Assembly (NCBI GenBank): GCA_963920765.1
Contig: OY987247.1
Location: forward strand, 7,722,471-7,786,470
Source of the DNA: Ulota crispa
Taxonomy: Eukaryota; Streptophyta; Bryopsida; Orthotrichales; Orthotrichaceae
Direction of reading: 5' to 3'
DNA: 64,000 nucleotides
Part shown: one piece after another, positions 12,356-24,879 of the stretch
How positions within the stretch are numbered: the stretch's first letter is position 1
Layout of the letters: every line of letters starts with the position of its first letter
Position numbers and translations under genes: made by a program
Notes under the pieces: generated by a model
The model's input: the letters and a program-made list of their open reading frames with translations, nothing else
Told to the model about the DNA's origin: nothing
The model's database searches: none

Positions 12356-13278
12356 TTAACCCCTAAAGGCCCAAAGAGCCCACTTTGGGCTTTATGAGAA
12401 CTTGGGCAGGCTCTATTGATTTCATAATTTGGAAATTTTTCATGAAATTTTTAGAATGGATGCTACTCATCATAATCTACATGTGAAGCTTTATTTCATG
12501 TCATTCCAATAAATAATGCAAAAGTTAGAAGGTTTTTTCAATTTCAATGTCAAACTGGGCATCAAAATTTTTTTTTATTTTTTTATTTTTTTATTTTTTT
12601 ATTTTTTTATAGAATTGTATAAATTGATACCTACTCAAAAAAGGTTGAATAACTCAATTCCAAATAAAGTTACAAGGAGCTTTACTTTGCAAGCAATGAA
12701 GGTAGGAAGAGTGTAGAAATAGCATATAAAGTTATCTTTTACTCTCAATTTTGAAAAATTACAAATGAAAATGAAATGGAAAGTCACTAATTGTCTGTTA
12801 GAGCATTCTCACCATTGGGATTAACAAGTTTCAAATTCTTCCAAAACTTATTAGCATATTAGTTATATCTTTCATTCATTAATACCTTTCACTTTACAAT
12901 TTTTGTAACAATGAATCCAATTTTTTTTGGTTAATTTTTTTTATATGCTTTTAACCCATTTTCCAACATATCACCAAAATTGCACAAGAAATACAACATA
13001 CATGTTTTTCTCTAAAATGTTTGAAAATCAAAACTTCACCTTCTTCAAAGGACTAGAAAAACCAACATTTTGAAGTTTAGGCACATTGATCTTGCAATTG
13101 GTGGGGATATTCATTCTGAAATTTTCGTACAATGTACAATACTTGTGCAAGCCAACCAAAGGATCCTACGGTTGGATTTGTTAACAAGTAAGTTTCAATG
13201 AAGATTTTGACCTTGGTTTGGGGATTAGTATTTTGAAGCAATTTGGGCCTCTAAAAGCAAAAGAATTTTAGGGGTTAA
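12356..13278 (+). mobile_element. TTAA element, family A, copy 3
   Basis: Begins TTAACCCCTAAAGGCCC and ends TTTTAGGGGTTAA, both flanked by intact TTAA. Directly inside the left end, arms CCCAAAG and CTTTGGG can pair around a six-base loop. It includes a TTTTTTA-type run at 12570-12610. It encodes no protein that I recognise. Confidence 0.78.
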
Positions 13279-15130
13279 GAATGCTGACCATATGTACCCA
13301 TGATGTTTGTTTTATTTTTGAAATGAACATGTCGGGTACATAAGGGTGGCATTAGGAGCTGAGCAGAGAAGGGTGCGTCTACCTTAATAATTCAATATGG
13401 AGGCAAGTGTTGCAACATCCTTATCACATTTTTGTTTTTAAATAAAAAATAAGGAATTGTTAAAGCAATGTCCCCATGTTTTTAACGCAACACCTCAAGG
13501 TAGACATGTGAGTTCCAAGAGTATTGCCACTATAGTGTGCACATCAACGTTCATCCTTTTAGCCAAAACAGCGCAAAATCCGCAAAGGAAAATAGAAGAC
13601 TATAGACAAATCATTGCCCTAAAGCAAAATTTGGCAAAAACCAAACGAGCAATACAATTCAGCTATAAAAAGTTTAGCATCTATATTTGGATTTTTTTGT
13701 TGACCATGTTGATTATAGATGTGTCCAAGATTGACTCTAGACTCTTGTTTCCTTTTCTAAATGTAAATTTTGAACAAGAATAAGGAGAGGTTAGTTTTAC
13801 AACCTGTAGCAATTAGGTCTAGTTGATATTTTTGTAGCCTTAAAATTGGTTCATCTAAAATCAATTCCAAAAAATAGCAAGAAGAGGGAAATGGGAAATT
13901 CATGATAATCATTGGAGTTGTGATGAAATGAAAATTGTATTAGAATTGTGCTAGAAGGTTGATAAAGTTTCAAATCTATGGTTGAAATGATTAAAAGGAA
14001 TTGCCATAATGCATAAGTATATCCCTTAAACGTCGTTGCAGCCATTTTGTGGCTTTTGGATGATGGAATCTTGGAGTGCTAGTGGGATAACAATGTTTTT
14101 CATCCAAGATTTCATCAAGATATGAATAATGCAATCTAGAGCATGTAGATAAATAGCCTTTGCATGCACAATGTGAGGCATAATGTTCACAAAAGGGTCG
14201 CACTTGCCAATTGAGTACTAAAGATGCACCACTGTGTAGTGTATTTTGAACTTTGAGGATCTTCTTACCAAAACTCATTTTGAGTTATTAAAATGACTTG
14301 TTTTTAGTTTGAGCATAATTAGCAATAGAAAGTTTACCAAATCTAGTTTCTCCTTGTACTTTAAGTTTTTGAAAAAATTTAAGTTTTGAAAATTTTATTA
14401 CTATCACAAGTTGAACACCTATTACCATGGAATGGTTACTTTTTCTAATTTTACCAACATGGGAAAAAAATTCCATCATGATGATCTCCATTGTGATTCA
14501 CTTCCATGATGAAAAAATTGACATAATTGAATACATTTTGTAATCAATATGATTTTCTTTAGCATTCGTTTCAAAAAATTACAATAATTTCAAATTTCAC
14601 CAAAATTTATAAATATTTTATATGCATATAGAATGCATATACCTTCTTCTACTAAAATTATAATATTAAATTTTGATGTTGATTACATTGTCAAAATAAT
14701 TCCTAAAAGATGATTGCAATTCCATAGAAAATCCATGGTTATAAGCCCGTCCTTTAAGGGATATTATTGGAACCTTGGTAATGGGTGAGGAGAATTAGAT
14801 GTACATTCATTGGTGAATCAATGATTATCAAGTGTTGAATGTCGTTGAATGTTTTCAAGTTGCTGTTTTGGAACAACGATTCTTAGGAAACTCAACAAGG
14901 TTGCATTGAGTTGTGTTTTGCACTATTTATAAGGAGTTTAAAAACAAGGGAACAAAATCACAAAAGACCATAAATAGGAACCCACTTCAAATGTATTCAC
15001 AAGTAAACTCAACCCCGCAATACTTCAGTTGCCCTTTGTATTACTCAAAATTGTCCTTTGTTCAGTGCTTGCTTGTTGAAACTTTTTGTTTGCCAATGCC
15101 ATTGCACTTTATTCATCACTTGTGGTTAGT
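13279..15130. other. Intergenic, nothing recognised
   Basis: About 1.85 kb of AT-rich DNA. The longest frame (13457-13783, 108 codons) starts at TTG, has biased low-complexity content and no domain, so it is left out. Confidence 0.5.
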
Positions 15131-15540
15131 TTAACCCTTAAACAATCACAAGGAATCGTAAATCTTGGTTGTATTGTAATTCTACATTGACATAAGTTTG
15201 ATTTTTGTTCTTTTTTTGGTGCGGATTGTGAATCGGAGCGGCTAGACAAGAGCACTTGCTCTTGGCACCCCGGCAGCGTGTTCATTTTGGGGATTCACCG
15301 CAGGGTTCCGTAAGTTGCAAATACGCTCCAGTTACGTATTCATAGCCCACCTCCAATACAAATGCTTTGCAAAATCAGAAAAACAATTGTAGAAACATGC
15401 CGAACATTGCAAAAGGTGGAAACGAACAACAATACACAACCCTCAAAAATCCAAGCAAAATCCAAAACAACGACATCGCTAAATACGGGATAAATACCCT
15501 ATTTTGACCGCAGCGGCACGCTAGGTTGTTTAAGGGTTAA
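15131..15540. mobile_element. TTAA element, 410 bp, GC-richer core
   Basis: The ends are TTAACCCTTAAACAATC and, read inward from the right, TTAACCCTTAAACAACC. That is 15 of 17 matching positions with TTAA on both sides. The core (about 15215-15360) is much richer in G and C than its surroundings and includes a hairpin AAGAGCACTTGCTCTT. The core may have been captured from elsewhere. No coding frame is seen. Confidence 0.66.
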
Positions 15541-15959
15541 CTTATTGCCCAACCTTTGAAACTGTCAAGAATCCCTTCTCCAACATTGTTGCTCCCATTT
15601 GCTTTCACTATGTCCTTATTTGTCACATAACGTGCTCAATTTTTGATTGCACTCTCTCCTTAGTTATGAAAGCAAACCTTTTGTGGTCTCCATGCTTGTC
15701 AAATTACATGGCATCTCATCACTTGTGGTTGTATCCCTATTTGTAATCACTTTTGAAGTGTGTCATTAATTGTAAAGGTTTAGTAATTTAATGTCATCAT
15801 GTGTAAAATCTTTGGTCGTTATTCTCCTTGGATATATTCAAATTCTAAAATATTACATTGTCATGTTTGATGCTAGGGCCACACATGCCAAAACAACCTC
15901 TTTGAAACATATGAAAAAAGAAATTGCACTTTTGGAAAATTGGGAGACAATCACTTTAC
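15541..15959. other. Intergenic, nothing recognised
   Basis: Short AT-rich spacer between two TTAA elements. Confidence 0.45.
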
Positions 15960-16898
15960 TTAACCCCTAAAGGCCCGTTGTCCTTTTGAGGATTGTTTGG
16001 GTTTTGGTCATGTACCTATGAGTAAACTACTTTATGTAATTTTCTAAAACTTTTATGGGAGATGGGGAATTCAAAGACCTACGTGGGCATCAAAAAAATT
16101 CTTCATTTTGACATTTATTGAAGAAGTTATGCATGTTTTTTCTGAAATTTTGGAGAGGGCTGCCCATTTGGGCAGCCCAAAAACTTCTTTAAAAATTGTA
16201 TATTTTTAAAATAAAATTTTGAAACTAGTTCTTTAGATTTTTTTCATACATGAGAAGTTTGAATCATTCAATTTCAATGAATGACATGAAAGTTATAAGG
16301 AGTTTTTGTTTGCGGGCAATTATGGATTCTCTACTCTAAAATAAACTTTGAAGTCCTTTACTATACTCAATTTTTGGTATTTTGGGAAAAAAACTAAAAA
16401 AAAGAAGTAGATTGTTTATTACAACATTATAACCGTTGGGATTTGCATTTTTCATTTCAATAATTAAATTCTTAACAATTTAGTGTTTTGACCATTCTCT
16501 ACTTCTTTTTACTTACTAATTTTTCCCATGTGTTGTATAGTTCCAATTGATTTGAAAATTCTCCTACACATACCTAACTTGGTCGTCTACATGGGGAAAA
16601 AAAAAACCTCAACTTTGCGTAGAGCAAATTTTTTGATATAGGAGTGGTCAATGGCATCTGAAATTTTTGGGCAGTATGAAAAAAAACTTTTTCCTTCACT
16701 TCATTTGTAAAAATCTCACTCCTTGTCATTTGGAATAAGCTCAATTTTTTTCCCAAGTACCTCATGCTATCTAGAGCAAGATCCTACAGTTGGATTTCAA
16801 ATATATATATATATATATATTCCATTACTCTCATTCCCTCAAAAGTGGCAGTTTTCATTGTTTTTCACAAAAAAATGGCTTGGGCCTTTAGGAGTTAA
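15960..16898 (+). mobile_element. TTAA element, family B, copy 1
   Basis: Begins TTAACCCCTAAAGGCCC and ends GGCCTTTAGGAGTTAA. A small hairpin (TCCT/AGGA) sits at the same place inside the left end as in families A and C. The interior differs from family A but matches the element at 18575 (shared GAAGTTATGCATG and CAACTTTGCGTAGAG blocks). It contains an (AT)n tract at about 16801. Non-autonomous. Confidence 0.72.
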
Positions 16899-17329
16899 GG
16901 TTCTATGTGTTGTTCCACCAAAAAACTCTTTCCACCATTCAAGAACAAGAGGTTGGAGATGACAATTTGTGAAGATTAAAAACTATTGATTTGAATCAAA
17001 ATGAAAATGTGAGTGTGAACATTCAAAAAAAACCTTTTTTACACAAAGAAATAAATGCAGCCAATTATTATTTGACAAAAGGTCAATTTATTTTGGTGTG
17101 GCTTGGCCTTGATACTCCTTTTCGTACATTGTTTGATTAGCTATCAACACTCAACCCCCATTTTTCTAATCCCAAGTGTCAAAATCAAGTACAAGTTTGT
17201 AGTACGGTGCAATCTTTGGCTTTGTTCCAATCTCTCTTGCCGACCTTTGTTGCTCTTCTTTGAAAATGCCATGGCCACTAGAAAAACTACACGCATCTTA
17301 TTTGAAATATGTTTTTAACCCACATGCCG

Positions 17330-17700
17330 TCCATTTTGTGATCTTTGTTGTCAAAGTTGTTTGTACAAGACTGCCACGTCAGCAGTGAAAGGACAACAAA
17401 ACGGTATCGGCCTTGTTGCACCAAATATCAAAGGTTCCATAAAATTTACATCCCACGTGGCACCGCTAAGTTCGCTGTATGAACAGATTGTTGTACATAC
17501 TATTTCTGTACCCCCAAATAAATTAATCAACCAAACAAACTTATTCAAGGGAATTGACTCCAGTACGGAGGGGTTTTTGTCTACCGTGCTTGTATGTGAG
17601 GTACTATTTTTTTTATTGCCAATGAAATACCAGGACAGTCCATTTGAATTGCCCCAAATAAAAAATACCAAGTGAATTTGGAATATTCACTTCATTTTCG
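17330..17700. promoter_or_regulatory. Promoter-like island with ACGT cores
   Basis: Two plant ACGT-type cores occur 80 bp apart: GCCACGTCAGCA at about 17371 and CCCACGTGGCACC at about 17454. Frames of just over 100 codons run on both strands (17361-17675 and 17351-17671) and are complementary shadows. Neither shows a domain. The segment may be a promoter without its gene, or a small unknown exon. Confidence 0.2.
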
Positions 17701-17824
17701 TACCAAGTCACGCAAGGAATCCTTTGAACCAATAGAAGAATCATTGTGCTTTCCGAGTACTTATTTGCCCTATTAGTGAGGTTTTAAAACTAGTATATCT
17801 ATAGTAAAGCCTCGAGTGGTTGTC

Positions 17825-18060
17825 TATAATGCGAAAGTCAAATTCTTTATTAAAACTTGAAATTCTCTACTGGAGAAGAGCAAAGGCAAGGGAGAGGACA
17901 AGGCACGGAGGGGAGGGTGAAAAGTCATTTGAAATTTAGGGCAAGGGAAAGGAAAAGGGAGAAGAAGGGAAAGTGAAAAAGGAATGTAAAAAGAGGAACA
18001 AATTGAATAAGATAAAAGTAAAAAGAAAGAAAGAAATAAGGTGAAATGATGCAAAGAGCA
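17825..18060. repeat. Polypurine repeat, family J, copy 1
   Basis: The plus strand is almost all purine from about 17870 to 18045. The reverse complement of 41.64-41.83 kb matches it (TTGAAATTCTCTA, then GAAAAGTCA), so this is a dispersed repeat. The 76-codon minus frame is low complexity. Confidence 0.45.
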
Positions 18061-18574
18061 AGTAAAGCATACTTATCAATACAAACATACAAATACAAAA
18101 ATAAAGGGAAATTTACAAATAAGAGCTCAAATCATAACATTTTTATAAATAGGGGCACAATCAACCATTGTCATAAGTAGAGATAATCTTATAATTTTGC
18201 GTGAAGTCTTGATATTTGATAAGACCGTCGACCTTTTGAAAAAAATGCAGTGAATGATCAAGTGCATTGTGGAAAGTGTGAAAATGAAGAGACACTACAC
18301 ACGCATTGTTGTATGTGTGTGAGGCTTTGGGTTTTTGGGACCATCAAAGGTTGAGAAATGAGCACAAAGTACTTGGTGTCCATTGGATTGGTGGCAAGTG
18401 GTGAATGGTGGTAGCAATGGTATGTGGATAACATTTGGGGAGGTTTTTGAGCTTCCTAAACAAACATCCTTCTTTGCTCATATTCAACTCATTTCTCAAG
18501 TTCCTATTTAGGATAATGCCTATACATGTACATGTTTTGAAAAAAAAAAATTATCATGAAGTCTCAAAATTGAA

Positions 18575-19339
18575 ATAACCCCTAAAGGCCCATTCTCCCT
18601 TCGGGGGATAAATGGGATTTTGGGCAGGTACCTATGGCTAAACTATTTTGCATGATTTTTTGAAACTTTTATTGAAAATGAGGAATTATAAGATCTGCAT
18701 GGGAGTCTAAATTCTCCTTCATTCTGACAATTATTGAAGAAGTTATGCATGAATAACTGAAAAACAGGGGAGAATCGGGCAGCAAAAACAAAAACAAAAA
18801 TTGCAAATATTTTCAATAAAATTTTGAAATTGGTTCTTTAAATTTTTATGTATTTGGGAAGCTTTGAATCATTCAATTTTGATAGATGAGATGAAAGTTA
18901 TGAGAAGTTTTAGTTTGCGGGTAGGTATGGGACTCCCGAACCTCCATTCCTTTTCCCCCTTGTAAAACTTGTTGCTTTACTTTTTTGAGCTCTTTGTGTA
19001 TTTGATTTTTGACTTTTTTTTTGCAAGTTGTAGTAGACTAAGATTCCTTGGTTTTCACCATTTGGATCAAAGTAATTTGGGTTTTTGAATTTTACATAAA
19101 TCCTCCAATTTTGCCTCGTGTATATGCAAATTTCATGACCTTATGGCATTGTAGGATTTTACAAAGTATGATCCACGCCTCCATTTCATTAGAAAATTCT
19201 TCCACAAAATAAACCTCAACTTTGCGTAGAGTAATTTATTTGCTATAGGAGCCGCCAAAGGCTTCTAAAATTTTTGGACAGCACAGAAAACAACTTTTGT
19301 TTTCACTCCCCCAAAAGTGGCAGTTTTGAGTGATTTTCA

Positions 19340-19372
<33 letters not shown>

Positions 19373-19390
19373 TGAGCCTTTAGGGGTTAA
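18575..19390 (+). mobile_element. TTAA element, family B, copy 2
   Basis: Starts ATAACCCCTAAAGGCCC (one base off TTAA) and ends GCCTTTAGGGGTTAA. The left end carries the hairpin TCCC-TTCG-GGGGA. Interior blocks are shared with the 15960 copy. It contains a 30-base A run at 19341-19370. Confidence 0.68.
19341..19370. repeat. Poly-A tract, 30 bp
   Basis: Thirty consecutive A residues inside a family B element near its right end. It is probably a slippage expansion, since copy 1 has a shorter run at the same place. Confidence 0.95.
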
Positions 19391-19855
19391 TTGGTTTTTT
19401 GCATTGGTTTTTTGCATTTTCACTACCTAATAAAAAAATAATTGTTAATTCTCCCCAAACAACGATTAATTGATGAGCCCTTCCAAGTGATCACTTCTCA
19501 ATGAAATTCTAGTTTGTATTTCTAGTTATATCGATGTGTCATTATTTGTAATTTCCTCAAAAACTTATTAAAACTGTAAAATTATTATCATGTAGTAACT
19601 TGGTAATCATACTATTAAAAAAGATTGCTTCCTGTAGTTTTTGTAAACTATTGTTGTCACGCGCAGTGATAGGGCCAATCAATGTGGTCAGCTTAGTACA
19701 ATCAGACTGGTCAAAGACTCAAAGCTGAGCCTACTCTAGTATTTGCCGTAATCTTAGTCCCAGTCTTCATCATTAAGGCTTGTTAGAACGATGACTTGGA
19801 CTAAATTTCTCATAATCATGGCTTCACTCAAATGATTAGCTCACGAGTTGCCAAC

Positions 19856-20770
19856 TTAACCCATTTTGTCAAAAGATACTCAAAACTGCTACCTCTAGGG
19901 CAAAGAGTAAAAAAGTTTGAAAATCAAGCATTTTGCATATCTGACCATAGGATCTTGTGCTAAATTATTATAAGAATGTGTCATATAAAACTCAAAAATT
20001 TTAACCGCACAAATTGGAAGATATTTGCATTTAAAAAGTAAAAAACAACTTTTTTTGCACCTTGCTTGATTAGATTTTTTAACTTTGAACATTTTTAACT
20101 TAAAATTTTTGCACCACAGAGTTTGGAATTCTATTTTTGCATGGTGGGAAGTTGAGTTGGTAATGTTGGGAAATAAAATAAAATAAAAATAATAATAAAT
20201 TTTCATTCTTAAAAAAAAACATTAGGTAGAAGAAGGTATGAGATTGAACATAAACTTAAATTGCTAATTACGCTGCAATGGAATTGAAACGCAATAATCC
20301 CAATGGTGAGATTGTTCAAGAAAGCAAAGTTCACCCTCTCCAACAATTTTTTTTGGAAAAATGTTAAGCTTGCACTCAAAAATGAAGTTTGTAAGTTATT
20401 TTTTCAAGAAGATGCTTGAGTTGCCCAAAAAACAAGATTGTCCATAACTTTCTCATAACTAGTCCAAATGGAATGAATCAAAGCTTCAGAAGTAGATAAA
20501 GATATAATCTATGAGAAAAAAAAATTAAATTTTTTTTTCAAGTTTAGATAAGGATTTTTTTTGCTGCCCCTAGACCCCAAATTTGTGCTTATTTGGGCAT
20601 AACTTTTGCTCCTTGGCATCAATTGGAATAAAAATTATATTCCCCAAAAGATAATGTGTTTTTCTATCTTCAAAAAAAGTTTCAAAAAATTAGGACAAAA
20701 ATTGAGGCCATAGGTACGTGCCTGAAATCCCATTTGTCCCCCGAAGGGACAATGGTCCTTTAGGGGTTAA
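19856..20770 (-). mobile_element. TTAA element, family C, copy 1
   Basis: Reverse orientation. The right end reads inward as TTAACCCCTAAAGGACC and then forms a seven-base stem TTGTCCC/GGGACAA around TTCGG. The left boundary is TTAACCCATTTTGTC. The element at 23377-24308 is a homologous copy on the other strand. A frame of about 100 codons (19895-20206, minus) is also present in the other copy but shows no sign of protein-level constraint. Confidence 0.77.
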
Positions 20771-20959
20771 CTCTTGAACGGCCCATCAATCATCTTTGGC
20801 CGTATATACAATCTTATTTGAGCTGTTCTGAGGGTTTTCCAAAAAAAAATTATGCATCCACCATCATACAACCCTTCAACATGTATGATTGTAATACTTA
20901 ATTTTCAACTAATTCAAACTTTTGAATATTGATTGTGACCGTATTTGGTACCGTATCTA

Positions 20960-21010
20960 GAGCCCAAGCCCAAGGGCCCTTTGGGGGTTAAAGCAAACAA
21001 AGAAATGTTA
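20960..21010. repeat. Solitary TTAACCCC-type end
   Basis: Read from the right, TTAACCCCCAAAGGGCCC is followed by TTGGGC. It has the layout of the hairpin end of the TTAA elements (perfect palindrome AAGGGCCCTT), but no partner end was found nearby. Confidence 0.4.
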
Positions 21011-21908
21011 TTGTGGGTCCTATAAACCCCTAAAATGCAAAGATATTTACATTTTTAGATTGAAAAAATCTGCCTACAAGCAAACTTAGTAATGGATTTG
21101 GTTTCATGAAGAAATTACATGTAAATATTAGGGACATTTAAAAATATATATCCCTATATTTTGCAGCATTCTTAAAAATCATTGTGTTTTTCAAAATTGT
21201 AAAACATCTTTTTAAGGGTTAGATAAATTTGCATTGCAGTAATACATCTAGCCGCATGCAAGTTCAAGGCAACGCTTCCACTGTCAATTTTGAAAACGCT
21301 CTGCTCATAAAAATAATCTTTTTCATTGTGAAAATGATTGCGCAAATATGTAAATATACAAACATGTAAGAGTATTACAGAACTCACATATCAAAATGAG
21401 AAAACAATTTAGTAGTGGAATACAAAAGTATAAGGAGATACAAATACAAATCATGTAAATGTGGTTGTAGGGTGGTTATATACTTTTTGCCAGCCACAAT
21501 ATGGTGTTGTGGAATCTCTACAAGGAGTATTTTGCAATTTCAAAAATTCCAATTTTTTTCAAAGTACGGCAAAGTAAAGGGGTATTTTTAAGATTTTCTC
21601 TAAATTTTAATCCTTTAGTAGTTTTGAGGCCTTTGGATTGCCATGCCGTTTAATGATTTTGTTTAATGTAGATTCCAAAATCAAAGATATAGTTGGACTA
21701 AATCCTCATTTTCTCCTTCCCAAAATCTTCATGCATCTAATAAGTTTTCATCTATTGTGAATGTCTTTTGTGGTTTTCTTTTGTCTATCCACTATTTAAT
21801 CATGTGTTGAATAGCTTCCAATGCATAGTAGTAATGCTAATTATTCTTTCATTATACATATGTCCTAAAAGCAACCACTACAAAGCTAAGAATGTTCCAA
21901 TAAGGCTC

Positions 21909-22142
21909 TTAACCCTCAAACGTCCATAGGGCATAGTATATACTTTGATGTATAATTGTTATTTGCTTCCAATAAGAAATTTTAATTTGGGATCTCAAGT
22001 AGCTCACTAGAACCGCATTGATATATTCTCCAACTTCTTTGTTGGTCTCAAATGTAATAGAGGTGTGGATCCATTACAAATACAAGGAAAGTACCCCATA
22101 TTGTATTGGTCGGAGAGGTGTGCTCAAACGTTTAGGGGTTAA
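21909..22142. mobile_element. TTAA element, 234 bp
   Basis: The ends are TTAACCCTCAAACGTCC and, read inward from the right, TTAACCCCTAAACGTTTG. Both have TTAA flanks. This is the shortest two-ended TTAA element here. The left end resembles the left end at position 85. Confidence 0.55.
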
Positions 22143-22399
22143 GGCGTGCAAGTATACATTCCATATTTTAATACTCAAATCATGATCGAGAACAAGTTTT
22201 CATTTATTTTAGTATGACATGTATCTATATTTTATTGAAATACAAATATGAACACAATTGTGACCAATAAGCACACACAACAATGCGCATGTCACTCTCG
22301 TAAGTTCCTAAAATGGTGCATACACAAGTACAATTTCTAAACATAAAAAAATGTGACCCATCTAAAAACCTATGTGCACTGTTTTTGTGACCCTACATA

Positions 22400-23275
22400 G
22401 TTGGTTCAAAATGCCTGGTCTGAATTAAAGCCTCCTACCTTAATAGCCAACTTACATGCAATGCTAAAACAACAAAGGAGTTATGGAGTCATGCATGAAA
22501 GTACATTGAAAAAGAACACAACCAAAAATTGGAAATGTTCTGACAAGTTTCTCACAAGAAGCATGAGAATTTTGCGAATTTCAATCTTCAAAAGTTGGAA
22601 AACAATGATCATTGTGGCCAATGCCGATGCGACATGGAAAGTTGCCCTAAATGTCCACAAAGCAATCACAGAGGAAGGCATGATCTCTTGCACACTTGTT
22701 GCCTGGGCTGGGAATATATAAAGGGCTGTGATAATAAAGAATTGGAAGGCATCTGCTGGTTCTCAGTAGGATTTTCATGCCGGCTTTGTAAAACGAGGCT
22801 TCTGAGTTCTGATGCTTCAGCAAAATAACAAGGGGGGCCCCAGTACCAGTACGAGCAGGGGCTTGGTCTGGCGTGGAAATATGCGCCAGGAAAACAATAA
22901 TTAAATGGGACAAATGATGGAAAATATGAGAGGAAGTGGGTGGGGCACTGGAGGGGGTGAGAGAGAATAATAAGAATGCCACTGGAGCACATGGAAGCCA
23001 GACGACTGAGAGGACTGTGAAGAGAGGAGTCACAAGGGCAAGATTCCTGTAATCAAGTTAGATCCATTCCACTTTGTCCTACACTTGGGGCTGCAATCCC
23101 AACCTCCAAGGGCTCCAACCCAACTTGACAGTGCCCCTACTCCAGGGCCCACACTACCACTACTGCCCCCCAAACTCCCCACAAATCCCTTGTTCAAATA
23201 TACAACAACTAAAAACACCCCCATCAGGGTCCCACAAGGCGCCCTCCTAGTGTACCCCTAGCCTAGGGTTCAATT
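22400..23275. other. GC-richer unassigned segment
   Basis: Composition is clearly richer in G and C than the flanks, and the sequence appears once in the window. Overlapping frames exist on both strands (22401-22721 plus, 22647-23033 minus, 23030-23224 minus glycine-rich), but none has a recognised domain or a good start. It could be the remains of a gene or an unknown exon. I do not assign a function. Confidence 0.25.
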
Positions 23276-24407
23276 TAGGGCCAGTTTCCATTGAGGGGCC
23301 GGAGGTCCAGGCTTCGGCTCAGTAAAACTTAACCAACATGCCTGGAGCACCTAGACTTTTGATTGGAGGTTGCTTTTTAACCCCTAAAGGACCATTGTCC
23401 CTTCGGGGGACAAATGGGATTTCGGGCAGGTACCTACAGTTTCAATTTTTGTCTTAATTTTTTGAAACTTTTTTTGAAGATAGAAAAACACATTAGCTTT
23501 TGGGGAATATAATTTTTATTCCAATTGATGCCAGGGAGTAAAAGTTATGCCCAAATAAGCACAAATTTGGGGACGAGGGGCAGCAAAAAAAATTCTTATA
23601 AAAACTTGAAAAAATAAATAAATTTTCTTTTCTCATAGATTATATCTTTATCTACTTCTGAAGCTTTGATTCATTCCATTTGGACTAGTTATGAGAAAGT
23701 TATGGACAATCTTGTTTTTTGGGCAACTCAAGCATCTTCTTGGAAAAATAACTTATAAACTTCATTTTTGAATGCAGATTTAACATTTTTTCAAAAAAAA
23801 ATGTTCGAGAGGGTGAAGTTTGCTTTCTAGAACAATCTCACTGTTGAGATTATTGTGTTTCAATTCTAGTGCAAGGTTATTAGCAATTTAAGTTTTTCTT
23901 CAATCTCATACCTTCTTCTACCTAATGTTTTTTTTTTAAGAATGAAAGTTAAGTATTCTCTTTTGAAATTTTTACCCAAGATTCCCAACTCAACTTCCCA
24001 CCATGCAAAAATAGAATTCCAAACTCTGTGGTGCAAAAATTTTAAGTTAAAAATGTTCAAAGTTAAAAAATCTAATCAAGCAAGGTGCAAAAAAAGTTGT
24101 TTTTTACTTTTTAAATGCAAATATCTTCCAATTTGTGTAATCAAAGTTCTTGAGTTTTGTATGACACATTCTTATAATAGTATAGCACAAGATCCTATGG
24201 TTAGATATGCAAAATGCCTGATTTTCAAACTTTTTTACTCTTTGCCATAGAGGTGGCAATTTTGAGTGACTTTTGACAAAATAAAGGCCATGGTCCTTTA
24301 GGGGTTAAAATGTACATGGTTTGGGAATTTTAAATTTTTTTGTTCCTCTACCCCGGTTAGGCCGGATGTCCAGTTCAATCCAGGCCCTCAATGGAAACTT
24401 AGCCTTA
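23275..24407. mobile_element. Inverted-repeat element H, split by a TTAA element
   Basis: The left end GGGCCAGTTTCCATTGAG and the complement of the right end (GGCTAAGTTTCCATTGAG) match closely and face inward. Between them lies the complete TTAA element 23377-24308, so that one inserted into this one. A matching end occurs at 47194-47220. The superfamily is not determined. Confidence 0.5.
23377..24308 (+). mobile_element. TTAA element, family C, copy 2
   Basis: Both ends are intact: TTAACCCCTAAAGGACC on the left, and GGTCCTTTAGGGGTTAA on the right, an exact inverted match over 17 bases. The stem TTGTCCC/GGGACAA follows the left end; no equivalent hairpin follows the right end. It is the cleanest TTAA element of the window and looks young. 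Confidence 0.82.
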
Positions 24408-24409
24408 CT

Positions 24410-24802
24410 ACACATACGCTGATGTGGGGCCATGGTGGAAAAATTTAGGTTTTTTTCCAAACAAGGGTAATAGTAAAAATCTACCCCCTATTTTTTGTTT
24501 GTTGATCAATTGTATCCACCCAATGATTTCTTGTCTAAAGTAGGGTCTCTGAATCTAAATATGAATTCAAAGTCCTCAAATTCAATCTCCAAGATAATAA
24601 ATATTGAAACTCGCACATTTTCAGGCTGGTGAAAAAACACTCAAATCCCATATTCAATCAATATGAGGTGTATGTTATATATGGAATATATTGGACCAAT
24701 ACAAATGTCCATAACACTCCACATATGCCATGCAACTCCATACTGATCGAATATGGGGTTACAGTGCTTATCCACCCTGGCCCCCACATCGACGTATATG
24801 CA
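24410..24802. mobile_element. MITE family F
   Basis: The left end ACATACGCTGATGTGGGGCC and the complement of the right end (ATACGTCGATGTGGGGGCC) form imperfect inverted repeats. The interior shares a block with family D (GGGTCTCTGAATCTAAAT). Fragments of the same ends lie at about 12.0 and 12.3 kb. Confidence 0.5.
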
Positions 24803-24879
24803 GTAAACAGGGCCTAGCCCTGGGCCCCCCTTAGTAGACCATCAGTGGACCCCACTCAACTCAACACATCCACCAGTTC

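Noticed and set aside
19895-24250. A conserved frame of about 100 codons in both family C elements (19895-20206 minus, 23942-24250 plus)
   Set aside because: The frames are alike because the DNA is alike. The differences between the two copies mostly change the amino acid, the sequence is rich in Lys and Phe from AT-rich DNA, and there is no domain or good start. No evidence of selection as a protein.
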